Shown: positions 1 through 10,826, counted from the first letter of the stretch. The stretch: DNA of 64,000 nt from Guadua angustifolia (GCA_036346375.1 CM070508.1:12828852-12892851); one strand, 5' to 3'. The notes: generated by a model from the letters alone, not told the origin. Numbers and translations: made by a program.

Positions 1-651
1 TTCTTCTTTGTTGGCTTGGCAGAGGAAGGAAAGGGCGCCAGATCCTCCTATTGCTTCTTATTCTTGGCCGCTGCCACGGCTGCCGTTGCTGCCCACGGCT
101 GCCACTCCTGCTTGCTTCCTAGCGGGGAGAGGGGCGCCGAGCTAGGGGACGGCGCTGGGGAGGCTAGGGCGGCGCTCGGCCGGAGGGAGGAGCGCAGGGG
201 ACGACTTGGTAGGTGGCCGGCTGGTGCGGGGGAGGAGGCGGCCGGGGGAAAGCTAGGCGCCAGCATCGGCCAGGGAAGAACAAGGCGCCATGGACAATAG
301 GGCGCCAGGGAGAGCCATCGCCAGGGAGTGGGGAAGAGCAGGAGAGATGGCTTGGGGAAAAATATCTGGACAAGGAAAAGAATAGCAGCCACACACACCT
401 AAAGGAAGGAGATGAGGTTAGGTGGAAAAAGGATATCTTGATATTCTGCCCTTGGGTCGGCTGCGCATCCGACCATCACGGCTCAGGTGGGCGCGACGCG
501 GAGTATGTCTTCTCGTGGGTGCTTCTTGGTTTCTTTGGATTGCCGCTGTCACCATGGCTTTAACTCGAGCCACGATCGTGGTCATGGGTCGGCCCTGTGG
601 TGTCGAAAGGCGTCTTGGAGGCGACAATATTTTGCTGCGGTGTGTGGAAGA

Positions 652-1038
652 TCAGTTGGTCCCCTTTCTTCGCCTGCAGAAACTCCTCGTTGACGTGCGC
701 CCCCGGTTCTGAAGTGACTTGGCGCGCTCTTCGCATGCCGCACGACGTTGGCGGTCCGCCTCCACCGTGTCCGCCGCTTCTTGTTGGTGCAGAGTGTCGG
801 TTCGATCGTCCTCGATCGTGAAGACGCCGCGGAAGGCCCCTTGGGAGCGGGCCGCCGCAATGCCTCTCGATCCGGCGCGGAGCTTGGGTGAGGGAGCGAT
901 GAGGTCCTCCCCGGGGAGGGCCAAGCCCTGCCCTGAGAGAACAAGCCTACCGAAGTTGTCGGCAACGAAGTCCAGGCTTCCAAAACGGAAGGCCTGGCTG
1001 GGAGCGAAGGAAGCGGTGATCTCGCTAAGTGACGCCAT
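652..1038 (-). pseudogene. gag-like N-terminal fragment of the LTR element
   Basis: This 128-residue minus-strand frame starts about 50 bp inside the element, at MASLSEITASF. It resembles the N-terminal region of grass retrotransposon polyproteins, with an FRFGSLDFVADNFG stretch followed by an arginine- and glutamate-rich segment. It stops at 652. A second frame covering 582-983 is open across the same DNA, so a frameshift may separate the N-terminus from the rest of gag. No zinc knuckle, protease or reverse transcriptase is visible. The family assignment comes from memory of similar polyproteins, not from an alignment. Confidence 0.45.
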
Positions 1039-1087
1039 CAGACTCGAGGAGGATGATCTTCGCGCTGCCCCTACCTGGCGCGCCAAC

Positions 1088-1637
1088 TGTCGATGGTTGT
1101 GACCGACAATGAAGAAGAAAGAACGGGGCAATACGGAAGATCTAGGTCTGATGGTAATGCAAGACACAGAGCGATTTTTACCCAGGTTCGGGCTCTCCAA
1201 TGGAGATAACACCCTAGTCCTGCATTCGTTGTTTCTAGTGTAAGTATGAGTGTTCTTGTTTTACAAGCTCTCTAGTACCGATCCCCCTTGGTCTAGGGTT
1301 CCTCCCCTCTATATACACTGGCACTCGTCCCTCGGGCTTGGGCGGGGTTGTTGGGCGCAGCAGAAAGCGGTGAGCGGTAGGGGCGATTGGGAGCGGCGAG
1401 GAAGACCAAATCAGTGCTTGACCGACAAGGCACAATAACATGCGTGAGCAAGCGGCTTCGTAGTAGGTACAGCGCTGCCCACCTACCCTTGTCGCATACG
1501 CCTCCCGATCCTCTTTTGTCTGGTGCGGCTGAGACCTTCCAGAAGCTCCTCCTTTATGCACGTTTGGCCCGGTCCACCCCCATAGGCTGATTCGGCGGGC
1601 CCAGGAGCTGGACACCCGGGTCCACATGTTCCACACA
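1088..1637 (-). repeat. 5' LTR of the leftmost retroelement
   Basis: The segment has TG...CA termini on the minus strand. A TATATA-type box (minus strand GTGTATATAGAGG, around 1309-1321) sits where an LTR promoter is expected. The primer-binding region follows directly at 1069-1087. The matching LTR lies outside the window, so the boundaries rest on the terminal dinucleotides and the adjacent internal motif only. Confidence 0.55.
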
Positions 1638-1821
1638 ACTAATTAAGTATGATTGCAACCTAAAACATAAAATAAGAGATACATGCAAAAGCATGCCAGA
1701 AGTCTAAATGATGTGAACTCATAACTCTAAAGAATAAAACCCATAAGCACCGAAGGCAATACAAAAGAAAGAAAAAAAACTAAAATAAAATATAATACAT
1801 AATATATAGATCAGCTTCCCC

Positions 1822-2217
1822 TTACAGAAGGCCGTAAGGGCACATGACTCCAAGCTCACTACTAAAGGCAACAAACCTAGAGCTATCCAAAGGTTTGGTA
1901 AAAATATCAGCTAACTGGTGATCACTCTCCACAAACTGAAACATTATATCTCCTTTCTCCACATGATCTCTAAGGGAGTGATATCTAACATTAATATACT
2001 TGGTCCGGGAGTGCTGCACTAGGTTCTTAGTAATGCAAATAGCAGAAGTGTTATCACAGAAAAGTGAAACACTCTCTATCTCTAACCCAAAGTCCCTCAG
2101 GTTGATCTCATCCAGAGCACCTGACTATAGCAACTGGCTGCAGCAACATACTCGGCCTCAGCGGTGGACTGTGCGACTCCGGACTGCTTCTTAGATAACC
2201 AAGAATAAGAGAAGTGC
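1822..2217 (-). pseudogene. Ty1/copia RNase H C-terminal relic
   Basis: The minus strand encodes the end of a copia polyprotein. It reads SWLSKKQSGVAQSTAEAEY, then VSLFCDNTSAICITKNLVQH, then RTKYINVRYHSLRDHVEKGD, and finally the hallmark QLADIFTKPLD motif before the stop at 1822. The AEAEY and CDNTSAI motifs are the RNase H signature of this clade. A frameshift near 2100 breaks the frame just after LWMRS. Integrase and reverse transcriptase are absent upstream, so this is a short 3' remnant. The roughly 180 bp to its left (1638-1821) is AT-rich and may be its 3' non-coding tail or the edge of an LTR. Confidence 0.85.
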
Positions 2218-4654
2218 CAATGAATTGGCAAGTGTCAAAAGTGCTCCTTAGATGAGCACTCTTGATAAGTTTGTAAGAGGTAAGAAAAAGCTAAATCTCA
2301 TTTTAGACAAATAAAAAATTAGCAGATTTAATCAAGGTCTAGAATTTGACTACTTGAAGCACGTTAGAACTCATTCTCCTACCATTGTGCGTGGCTCCAA
2401 GAGTGGTTCATTAGCAATGACGACAGGTCATGCATTGCTACTGCCCACAATTATGTTGCGTACGGTGACCGCAGCAGGAGCTTGCTGCGCTACGGGGCGA
2501 CGTCTTCTCCTTCCATGGTGGCCCGTCCCACCTATTATGATGCACGCCACTGCCATGGAGCAGGCTAACTGCCACTTTAGTAGAGCGCAGTAGGTGACAT
2601 GTGTCACTTGATGCTGCTTTCGCATTTAGGTAGGGGCTGATTTTGTAATTACATTTGAAGGGATAATAATGCAAAAAAAACTGTGCACCAGAACTACATA
2701 AGTCAAAGCTTCAACGTAGCACAAGCGGTTATTGGATTGGATCAGAGGGGTGACGAGCAGAAGAGGATTCCCTTTTGGACGATTTTTATGAGCGTCACGG
2801 GTGGATTGTCACGCGCTCGCGCTAGAGTTTTATCGCTTGGGCTAACGAACTTGTCCCTTTTTTTCTAAGGTAAAAGTTATCCCTTTTTCACTTGCTCGAA
2901 ATAGGTGAAACTTGGATTTACCAAATCTCATGAATGGATACAAAAGGAAAATATTGGATTGAGATTGACTTAGATGAGCAAAGCCATTTATTGCCTTGCC
3001 CAGCACAAGCAATTGGGCTAGCCTAGCCTAGGCCACCACAAAACTGAGAGATAGGCCTAATTTGAGTTGCCTTGTTGGGCTAGGTGGATGTGATTTTGCT
3101 CTCTATTGAAAAATGCAAGGGACCCGCGTTGCCACCGTTGCCTCCTCAACTTGCCAACACACTAAGAATCCTTAGGCCATGTTTGGAACTTTTCTTGATT
3201 CCTGCTGGGATTGGGTTGCTTTCCACGAAATTTCTGTAAATTTCATGTGACATTCTTGCATTTCAAACAGAACTAAGCTTACCCCTCTCGTTCCGCAACT
3301 CCAATGCCTGCTCATAGTAGTTCCATTGTCGCTTAATTGTTGTATCTCCTTTTCTTCCTAACCCTGTCCTATAAAATCAAACTTAAATGTCGTCTTCATT
3401 TCAAGCCACCCTCTGACCTTGCTAGCATGTAGCATCTTGCACCCAGGCCCTACCATCGTAGCTACAACAATAGGTTTATGTTTCGGTGAACCCTGAGGTC
3501 TTGTTTGGCTATATCACAATCTTGATCTATTCACATAGATAGAATGAAATTTTAGTTTAAATTCTTGATCCACTCATGTAGATTCCTATCAGGAATAGCC
3601 TTTCAGACAAGGCCTGAGGAGCAAAGGTCACTGAAGTTCATTTGTTGCCATTGGGTTAGCCCTTGTTGGTGAATTTTCATGTTTCTTCACGCAATTTTGT
3701 GGTTTCTTACCCAAGTTTAGCTTCATACTGAGGTTCGAGTTTAGCGGTGAACTCGGAACTAAATGTAATCGACGTTAATGGGATTAGGATGATAAGACAT
3801 GACAACTGCGAACTAAACATGCATCTATTAGATTGAGGGTACCAGTGTACCACTAGTTTGAGTTTGAGATTACCCCCACATGAAAAAATTTAATGATACT
3901 CTCTTCAAATGCTATGTGTTATTTTTTTCATCCACCTTCACCCTTTCTTCTTCCCTCTTCTCTACCCACTTCTCCCACCTCTCTTCCTTCCTCTCTAACA
4001 AAAAAAATTAAATTAGAATGTTTTAACTTCGAAAATTTTAAACAGGAAGTTTCAACTCAAAAAAAATAAACTTAAACTTTTCAAATTGTAATAATTTAGC
4101 TTAGAAAGTTTCAGCTCGAAAAATTTCAAATCGAAAAGCTTCAAATTAAAAAATTTTAAATCAAAAAGTTTCAACTCAAAAATTTTCAAATAGAAAAATT
4201 TTAACTCCCAAAAATTCGAAAGTTTTTTATCTCTACTATTCTTAATTTGCAGTTGGTAGCAGCGGTCCATTTTTCTCCATCCTCCAATCTCCAATAATGG
4301 CGGGTCATTATAGCTAATTATTCTTTCCTGATTTACATCCAGCCATATCGCTCCAAATATGACTGATTATTATAGCAAAATCCCTTATTAGTGCTGGTAA
4401 TTAATAGCCGGCCAATCATTCCTTTTGTAGTACTCTATATATGCTGTATAGTTTTCACTGACTCAAACAAAGGAATTCATTCAAGATCAATTTCTTTCAA
4501 TGACTTTGATGCCTTTGCATTACATGTGTCCGTGCGATGCAAGCCATATACGAATGATGCCTATATCTTAAATGTCTTTGCGCCCATTAGGCAGAAGGTG
4601 ATGCCTCTTTCGGTCAATCGATCGATCTCGAATTATGGCGTTACAAATTTATAA
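2218..4654. other. Intergenic, repeat-derived, no gene seen
   Basis: Only short frames without family resemblance occur here. A pair of weakly inverted ends (near 3173, CTTAGGCCATG, and near 3610, AAGGCCTGAGG) could mark an old MITE of about 440 bp, but I cannot confirm a target duplication. A simple degenerate repeat inside this interval is listed separately. Confidence 0.5.
4025..4235. repeat. Degenerate AT-rich minisatellite, unit about 18-20 bp
   Basis: Variants of AAGTTTCAACTCAAAAA and AATTTTCAAATCGAAAA alternate about ten times. On the minus strand they translate to a Leu-Lys-Phe-rich repetitive peptide (variants of LKFFDLK and LKLFNLK), which produces an 80-aa frame that I do not regard as a gene. 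Confidence 0.7.
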
Positions 4655-4883
4655 TCCCAAGTGTTGTGATGTTATTATTTAAGTTTGTGAAATTAAATAT
4701 AATTTTAAGCTCGAGTTTGTAAACAGGTGCTTGAAATTTGTATGCTTCGATGAATTGATTTAAATATTTAACAATTGCACATTCAAAGTGAACATTATTA
4801 TTTAGATAAGGTTAGTGTTCTTTGCAAATAAATTTTTTTATTGCAAATTGAGTTTTTATTGCAATGTACGGACACATGGCTAA
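4655..4883 (+). repeat. Helitron-like 3' end, copy A
   Basis: The sequence from about 4690 to the final CTAA (4880-4883, followed by T) is shared with copies ending at 6332, 10168 (minus) and 43581 (minus). Shared blocks include CTCGAGTTTGTAAACA and GAACATTATTATT. The others end in a CGTTGCAACG palindrome, a short spacer and CTRR; here the palindrome has decayed to TTGCAATGTACG. A CTRR end preceded by a short hairpin and followed by T is the Helitron 3' signature. Confidence 0.5.
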
Positions 4884-6332
4884 TTTTTTTTTCTTTTCTT
4901 CTTCTTTTCTTTTGAAGTTATAACATGTAACCATTGCGAGGTTCGTAGTAGTGTATCGTACCACAATTTGATTATCAATATCCTTATAGAAGGTTACGTA
5001 AAATTTGGAAGGAAGAAAAAGAAATTTTGCTCTATCTGCCTTCAGCCGTGAATCCATTATGGCGCGATCGCAGCGCGTAAATCAAGGAAACATACGTACG
5101 CGCCATGTTCTTATAAGCATGCACCCAGACGTCGCCGCACACCACCCCGTCCAATTCGCATTTTCGTAGCGGCCAACACAAACCGCCGGATGGCGATGGC
5201 GCCTCCTCACGCAACTCCTCCTCGTCTCCTCCAACAACTCCTCGTCGTCGTGTTTCGCCGTCAGACCAACAAAGCGCATACCGGCCGCGGAAGACAAGCT
5301 AGCTGACGCCCGAGGCGGCGAGGGCTTTCCTCCGAGCGCGCTACGCCGCCACGATGCTTCCATATGCTACGAATCCCTTCTCCTGCGAGCCAGCTCCTTC
5401 CACGGCAGCACGTGAAGGTCACCCGCGCCGCCGCGGCCGGCGTGTTCTCCCGCCCGGACCTTCCTCCGCATCCTGCCTGGGTCCTCGAGGTCCATGTCTT
5501 TGACGATGCGCCTTCGACGCCGAGGCATGCATTGAATGAGAGCGCAGGTCGCTGGTCGCTCTCCGACGCCTCTAGACAATGGCATGGCCGGCGGAAAAAG
5601 TGAGCAAAGAAAGCGGCGAGACCTTTCCAGGGAAGGAATGCATTGGTGCCATGGGGTCTTCAATGGCTTGAGGCGCCCGAGATTTTGTGGACCCCGGCGG
5701 CGGCACGAACTCGCCGGTGGGCAAGGTGGTGGTTGACTGGATCGGGAGCGTGGAACTCTACGTGGGCAATAACACAGGATGAAAGTGATACCAAACGGTG
5801 CAAACCGTAGCTTGCTTGGAAAAATGATCGTCAATCTCAGTCTTCAGCTTAGGCTACTGGATCTTCACCTTGGATCAGAAGTAGTCATAAGCCAGGACAT
5901 TCATCTTACAAGGATATTTTGGTGCTCGATATTTTCTATATCACGGTTTATTTAGTTTTCATTGTAAAAGGAGTACTCATTAGAATTATTAATAAGATGA
6001 TCCTGGTATATTAGCATCACTAAATAGATACAAATAGGTGCAAAGTTTGTGACCTCGCATGGGAGATCGAATGACCGATCAATTCACAAGATTCTGGATC
6101 GTGTGTAGCGATTTCGTTGCCTGTTCTTCGCTTCGGATACAATTAACCTGTTCTTCGCTCCTCGAGTTTATAAACAAGTGCTTAGAATTTGTATGTTTTG
6201 ATGAATTGATTCAAACATTTAATTATTGCATATTCAGAGTGAACATTATTATTCAGATAAGGTTAATGCTCTTTGCAATAAATTTTTTATCGCAAATTGA
6301 GTTTTCGTTGCAACGCACGGGCACATAGCTAG
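4884..6332 (+). mobile_element. Candidate non-autonomous Helitron carrying GC-rich sequence
   Basis: The right end is the best preserved member of the family. The palindrome CGTTGCAACG (6306-6315) is followed by CACGGGCACATAG and CTAG (6329-6332), then T. Bases 6161-6332 repeat the 4709-4883 sequence in direct orientation. The 5' end (expected TC after an A) is not identified, so the left boundary is arbitrary. The interior contains a GC-rich block unlike the AT-rich flanks, as expected if gene sequence was captured. No Rep or helicase domain is present. Confidence 0.4.
5040..5840. other. GC-rich gene-like patch of unknown identity
   Basis: This block is sharply richer in G+C than either side and contains several overlapping frames, but no single long one. 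On the plus strand an ATG near 5193 opens a short frame rich in Pro, Arg and Leu. Another open stretch near 5680-5780 reads VDPGGGTNSPVGKVVVDW. I recognise no family. Its position between two Helitron-like ends suggests captured exon sequence, but a decayed local gene is equally possible. Confidence 0.35.
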
Positions 6333-6640
6333 TTCGGTTTGAAAAGTGAGATACCATCAAATGCAGTGTAGAACTAGAACCTACCAGAGAGGCAAGGCAG
6401 CTCGTGAGACGGGTGGATATCGAGTTTAACGAGTTATTACCGAGTTTCTTTCGAAATTAACATAGTTTGATGTAAAATCATTTTATATATCATTTAAGTG
6501 GTTACATCAAATTCGAGCTAACGAGCCATTATCGAGTTGAGTCTCATTAACTTTTTTTCGTTCGAAATTATCTTATTTTAATTTTGAACTAATCAGCTAC
6601 TGTATTTAAAGAAATTTTGATTCGAGCTCTAATGAGTTTT
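6333..6640. other. AT-rich spacer upstream of HSP70, nothing recognised
   Basis: The stretch holds low-complexity AT-rich sequence with repeated CGAGTT-type words and no coding signal. Confidence 0.5.
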
Positions 6641-6764
6641 TTTTCCAGCCCCAGTGAGACCGTTCAAAGAGCGCGCGTTGCTGGGCTCCACGCCCTCCCA
6701 CCGGCCGTGTCGCCTCCGGGTGGGCCTCCTCTACCCACCACCACAACTCGCACCCTCCCGACCC

Positions 6765-6838
6765 TTCGAGAACCACCGATCTGACGGCACAGATGGTCCG
6801 CGCCAGAAGGTTCTAGACCCGCCACCTCCGCCATAAAA
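6765..6838 (+). promoter_or_regulatory. HSP70 promoter: heat-shock elements and TATA-like box
   Basis: AGAAGGTTCTAGA at 6805-6817 fits three alternating nGAAn/nTTCn units, a canonical heat-shock element. A second two-unit match, TTCGAGAA, lies at 6765-6772. A TATA-like ATAAAA at 6833-6838 is followed by about 130 bp of 5' leader before the start codon. The arrangement suggests binding by heat-shock transcription factors, so the gene may be heat-responsive as well as constitutively expressed. The transcription start is inferred. Confidence 0.6.
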
Positions 6839-6969
6839 CCTCTCCCGCTCCTACCCTCGTCTTCGTCTCAGAAGAAAATTTTCCCGCAGGGCGATGCGAA
6901 ATCGCAGCAACATATAGAGTTTGAGTTCTGTTTCTCTCTGATTCGCGAGGGTTAAGTGCGACCGAGGAG

Positions 6970-9914
6970 ATGGCGAAGGGGGAGGGGCCGGCGATAGGGA
7001 TCGATCTGGGGACGACCTACTCGTGCGTCGGCGTATGGCAGCACGACCGCGTCGAGATCATCGCCAACGACCAGGGGAACCGGACTACGCCGTCCTACGT
7101 CGCCTTCACCGACACCGAGCGCCTCATCGGCGATGCCGCGAAGAACCAGGTCGCCATGAACCCCACCAACACCGTCTTCGGTACGTGCCTCCTCATCCAG
7201 TGTTGCTTGATTCTTCTTCATTTGTTACGTGACTGTGATTCATTGATTTACACTAGTTGGTTGCTATGGAAGGTCATACCATCACAGTAACGGTTCTATC
7301 TAGCTATACTCCTAGGAATTCCATTGGTTTTGATGCTAAGCTTTTAGTTCTTTGAATCCATTCAAGTTTGCACCATAGCTGTTCTGTTTATATATTCGAT
7401 ATGACTAGGAGTAACTCTTAGGAGGCTAGATCTGGAGGAAATTTCTTTGTTCGAGATAAAGGCTGCTGTGCTATCTGATTTGTTTCCTGGATTTCCTATT
7501 ACTAGTTCTTTGTTATATGTTCTTACAGTTTAAAGAGGAAAATCTGTTTAGAAATTCGGTAGTAGTCTTATGATTGGTTTTGCTGTTCGTCATGGTATAT
7601 GCTACTCAATATTTACGTTTAATTAGAATTCTGACGTGCTATTAGATTCTTTGAGAGGACTGCTCGAATTCTATTGGGAGCCTTTGAATGAAAAAATTGC
7701 TTGTTAATTTTCTTTCAGAAATTAATTAGTTCTGCAAATCCTTCGTAGAGTAATCCGTAACGTAATAGACCCTGACTGGAGTAGCTTAACGATGTAGCTG
7801 AAGAAGTAGAGACTTGGTTGTGTGCTTAGATGTACCTGGATGTAGTATTGCTTCAGAAATAAATTAGTTCTGCAAATCCTTCGTAGAGTAATCCGTAACG
7901 TAATAGACCCTGACTGGAGTAGCTTAACGATGTAGCTGAAGAAGTAGAGACTTGGTTGTGTGCTTAGATGTACCTGGATGTAGTATTGCTTCAGAAATAA
8001 ATTAGTTCTGCAAATCCTTCGTAGAGTAATCCGTAACGTAATAGACCCTGACTGCAGTAGCTTAACGATGCAGCTGAGTAGAGACTTGGTTGTGTGCTTA
8101 GATGTACCTGGATGCAGTAAGTTTTCATCTTTGATTGTAACGGAACACTCTAACTCACTGCTGTTGCTCTGTTTCTCAATGCAGATGCTAAGCGGTTGAT
8201 CGGTAGGAGGTTTTCTGACCCGTCCGTGCAGAGCGACATGAAGCTCTGGCCCTTCAAGGTCGTGCCTGGCCCCAGCGACAAGCCGATGATTGTCGTCCAG
8301 TACAAGGGCGAGGAGAAGCAGTTCGCCGCGGAGGAGATCTCCTCCATGGTGCTGATCAAGATGAAGGAGATCGCCGAGGCCTACCTCGGCTCCACCATCA
8401 AGAACGCCGTGGTCACCGTCCCTGCCTACTTCAACGACTCCCAGAGGCAGGCCACCAAGGACGCCGGCGTCATTGCCGGCCTCAACGTGATGCGTATCAT
8501 CAACGAGCCTACCGCCGCCGCCATCGCCTACGGTCTTGACAAGAAGGCGGACAGCACCGGCGAGAAGAACGTGCTGATTTTCGACCTTGGCGGCGGCACC
8601 TTCGATGTGTCGCTCCTCACCATTGAGGAGGGCATCTTTGAGGTGAAGGCCACCGCTGGTGACACCCACCTCGGTGGCGAGGACTTCGACAACCGCATGG
8701 TGAACCATTTCGTCCAGGAATTCAAGCGCAAGCATAAGAAGGACATTAGTGGCAACCCCCGCGCCCTGCGCCGGCTCCGGACAGCCTGCGAGCGCGCCAA
8801 GCGCACCCTGTCGTCGACGGCCCAGACCACCATTGAGATCGACTCGCTGTACGAGGGCATCGACTTCTACACGACGATCACCAGGGCTCGTTTTGAGGAG
8901 CTCAACATGGATCTCTTCCGCAAATGCATGGAGCCGGTGGAGAAGTGCCTCCGCGACGCCAAGATGGACAAGAGCAGCGTGCACGACGTCGTGCTCGTGG
9001 GTGGATCAACCCGTATCCCCAAGGTGCAGCAGCTGCTCCAGGACTTCTTCAACGGCAAGGAGCTCTGCAAGAGCATCAACCCCGACGAGGCCGTGGCGTA
9101 CGGCGCTGCTGTCCAGGCCGCCATCCTGAGCGGCGAGGGCAACGAGAAGGTGCAGGACCTGCTCCTGCTCGACGTCACGCCGCTGTCCCAGGGTCTAGAA
9201 ACGGCCGGAGGTGTCATGACCGTGCTCATCCCGAGGAACACCACGATCCCCACCAAGAAGGAGCAGGTCTTCTCCACCTACTCCGACAACCAGCCGGGCG
9301 TCCTGATCCAGGTGTACGAGGGTGAGCGCGCCAGAACCAAGGACAACAACCTCCTGGGCAAATTCGAACTCTCCGGCATCCCCCCGGCTCCCCGTGGCGT
9401 GCCCCAAATCAATGTTTGCTTTGACATCGACGCTAACGGCATCCTCAACGTCTCCGCGGAGGACAAGACGACGGGGCAGAAGAACAAGATCACCATCACC
9501 AACGACAAGGGCCGGCTGAGCAAGGAGGAGATCGAGAAGATGGTGCAGGAGGCGGAGAAGTACAAGGCGGAGGACGAGGAGCACAAGAAGAAGGTGGATG
9601 CCAAGAACGCGTTGGAGAACTACGCCTACAACATGAGGAACACCGTCAAGGACGAGAAGATTGCCTCCAAGCTCGCGGTGGACGATAAGAAGAAGATCGA
9701 GGACGCCATCGACGGCGCCATCAGCTGGCTGGACAGCAACCAGCTCGCTGAGGCTGACGAGTTCGAGGACAAGATGAAGGAGCTGGAGGGCATCTGCAAC
9801 CCGATCATCGCCAAGATGTACCAGGGCGCCGGCGCCGACATGGCGGGAGGCATGGACGAGGACGCGCCGGCGGGCGGCAGCGGCGCCGGCCCCAAGATCG
9901 AGGAGGTCGACTAA
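6970..9914 (+). CDS. HSP70: Cytosolic heat shock 70 kDa protein (HSP70/HSC70)
   Basis: This is an ATP-dependent chaperone of the cytosol and nucleus. The coding exons are 6970-7180 and 8185-9914, with a GT-AG intron at 7181-8184. They join within the Asp codon of [16 protein letters not shown] and give 646 aa, the usual family length. All three HSP70 signatures are visible: IDLGTTYS near residue 10, [14 protein letters not shown] near 200, and [16 protein letters not shown] near 337. The substrate-binding domain follows, then a helical lid and a Gly-Ala-rich tail ending in EEVD. That ending marks the cytosolic class and binds TPR co-chaperones. The intron position in the Asp codon is the conserved one of plant cytosolic HSP70s. 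No frame damage is seen. The start is the first ATG and gives [18 protein letters not shown]. Confidence 0.97.
7715..8120 (+). repeat. Three tandem copies of a ~138-bp unit in the HSP70 intron
   Basis: A unit that begins TCAGAAATAAATTAGTTCTG starts near 7715, 7854 and 7991. The first two full units are nearly identical. The third has a short deletion (GCAGCTGAGTAG in place of the longer form) and ends about 65 bp before the 3' splice site. Each unit ends TGCTTCAG, which resembles a splice acceptor. The repeat creates a long artificial antisense frame across the intron and exon 2. Confidence 0.9.
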
Positions 9915-10167
9915 GCTGATTGATGGTTATTCATGGATCTGCGCTACTTGATTTTCCAGTGCGCCTTTCGCGTACTCCGTCGTGTCGTGGTAGGAGTATG
10001 ATATGAAGTTATGGTAGGGAAGACAAGCTTGTGGTTTGGAACTTTAAGCTAAGCAGCATTTGAATATATGTATATGACTTCCTAGTTCTTCCGTGCTGCT
10101 CTGCTTCCTCGCAATTTTTTATTCGCTATTTACTGAGACACGTCTATCTTTTGGAATTATTGATTGG
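9915..10167 (+). other. 3' flank and likely 3' UTR of HSP70
   Basis: T-rich sequence follows the stop codon. No clear AATAAA signal is seen, which is common in plants. It ends at a Helitron-like repeat. Confidence 0.4.
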
Positions 10168-10335
10168 CTAGTTATGTGTTCGTACGTTGCAACGAAAATT
10201 TAATGGTAAAAAAATTATTAAATACTTGTTTACAAACTCGAGCTTAAAATTATCTTTAATTTCATAATTTGAAGTTTTTCACGTTACAAAAATACATTAC
10301 AAATTCTGATTATGGATTTTTTAATGTATTTTTGG
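10168..10335 (-). repeat. Helitron-like 3' end, copy C (minus strand)
   Basis: On the minus strand the repeat shares TTTTAAGCTCGAGTTTGTAA with copy A and ends in the palindrome CGTTGCAACG (10185-10194), a spacer and CTAG (plus-strand 10168-10171). The base after CTAG on that strand is C rather than the usual T, so this copy may be truncated or rearranged. Confidence 0.45.
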
Positions 10336-10439
10336 ACCAGGATGAAATTCAAAAAACAAAATTCAAATCTATAATCTCAGGACGTTGTGTTCTGTAGTTC
10401 TTTCATTGAAATTCGAATCTTTGATGACGACTAGACAAG

Positions 10440-10494
10440 TGGTTGAGAGGATGTCTAGAGAGATACAATACTCATCCAGGCAAGGTTCAAATCC
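10440..10494 (+). other. tRNA-like A and B box pair 1
   Basis: TGGTTGAGAGG (10440-10450) matches an A box and GGTTCAAATCC (10484-10494) matches a B box, at tRNA-like spacing. I cannot fold a convincing cloverleaf from it, so it is a tRNA-derived repeat candidate rather than a tRNA gene. Confidence 0.35.
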
Positions 10495-10826
10495 CAGCAA
10501 AATTTTAGAAATTTTGGTTGAGATTTTGGATTTCGCCAGAGATGAGATCCCAAATCCTGATGAATAAAAAAAATTGAAAACAATTCAACTTGCTATATAG
10601 TGTTTTTGGAAATTTCGCCTAGTAAAATAAAAACGTTTTGGAAAAAAATCAAATTGATAGTGATTTTGGAAATTTTGGCAAAATTTTGGTTTTTGGAACC
10701 GAGATTAGCACATGTTGGACTTGATTTAGTGTTTTTAGGACCATATTTGGAGTGGAGTATATGCGAAAATTTATACATATACAAGTTAGATATAAAAGCT
10801 TACTAATGCACAAATCCGTTTGAGTC

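Larger units (their letters stand above)
1..1637 (-). mobile_element. 5' part of an LTR retrotransposon, cut by the window edge
   Basis: Read on the minus strand, this stretch starts with an LTR (1088-1637) that begins TGTGTGG and ends ATCGACA. It is followed at once by the internal start TTGGCGCGCCAGGTAGGGG, a sequence I associate with grass gypsy-type elements, and then by a gag-like reading frame. The internal part runs leftward off the window, so pol and the other LTR are not visible. Bases 1-650 are GC-rich and carry only short conflicting frames on both strands. I take them as continuing internal sequence, but I recognise no domain there. Confidence 0.6.

Noticed and set aside
4052..4294. 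An 80-aa Leu/Lys/Phe-rich frame on the minus strand
   Set aside because: It is a translation of a degenerate AT-rich minisatellite.
7722..8984. A 420-aa minus-strand frame over the HSP70 intron and exon 2
   Set aside because: It is the antisense shadow of GC-rich HSP70 codons joined to the intronic tandem repeat, which yields the same peptide three times. It has no family resemblance and the sense strand is a complete HSP70.
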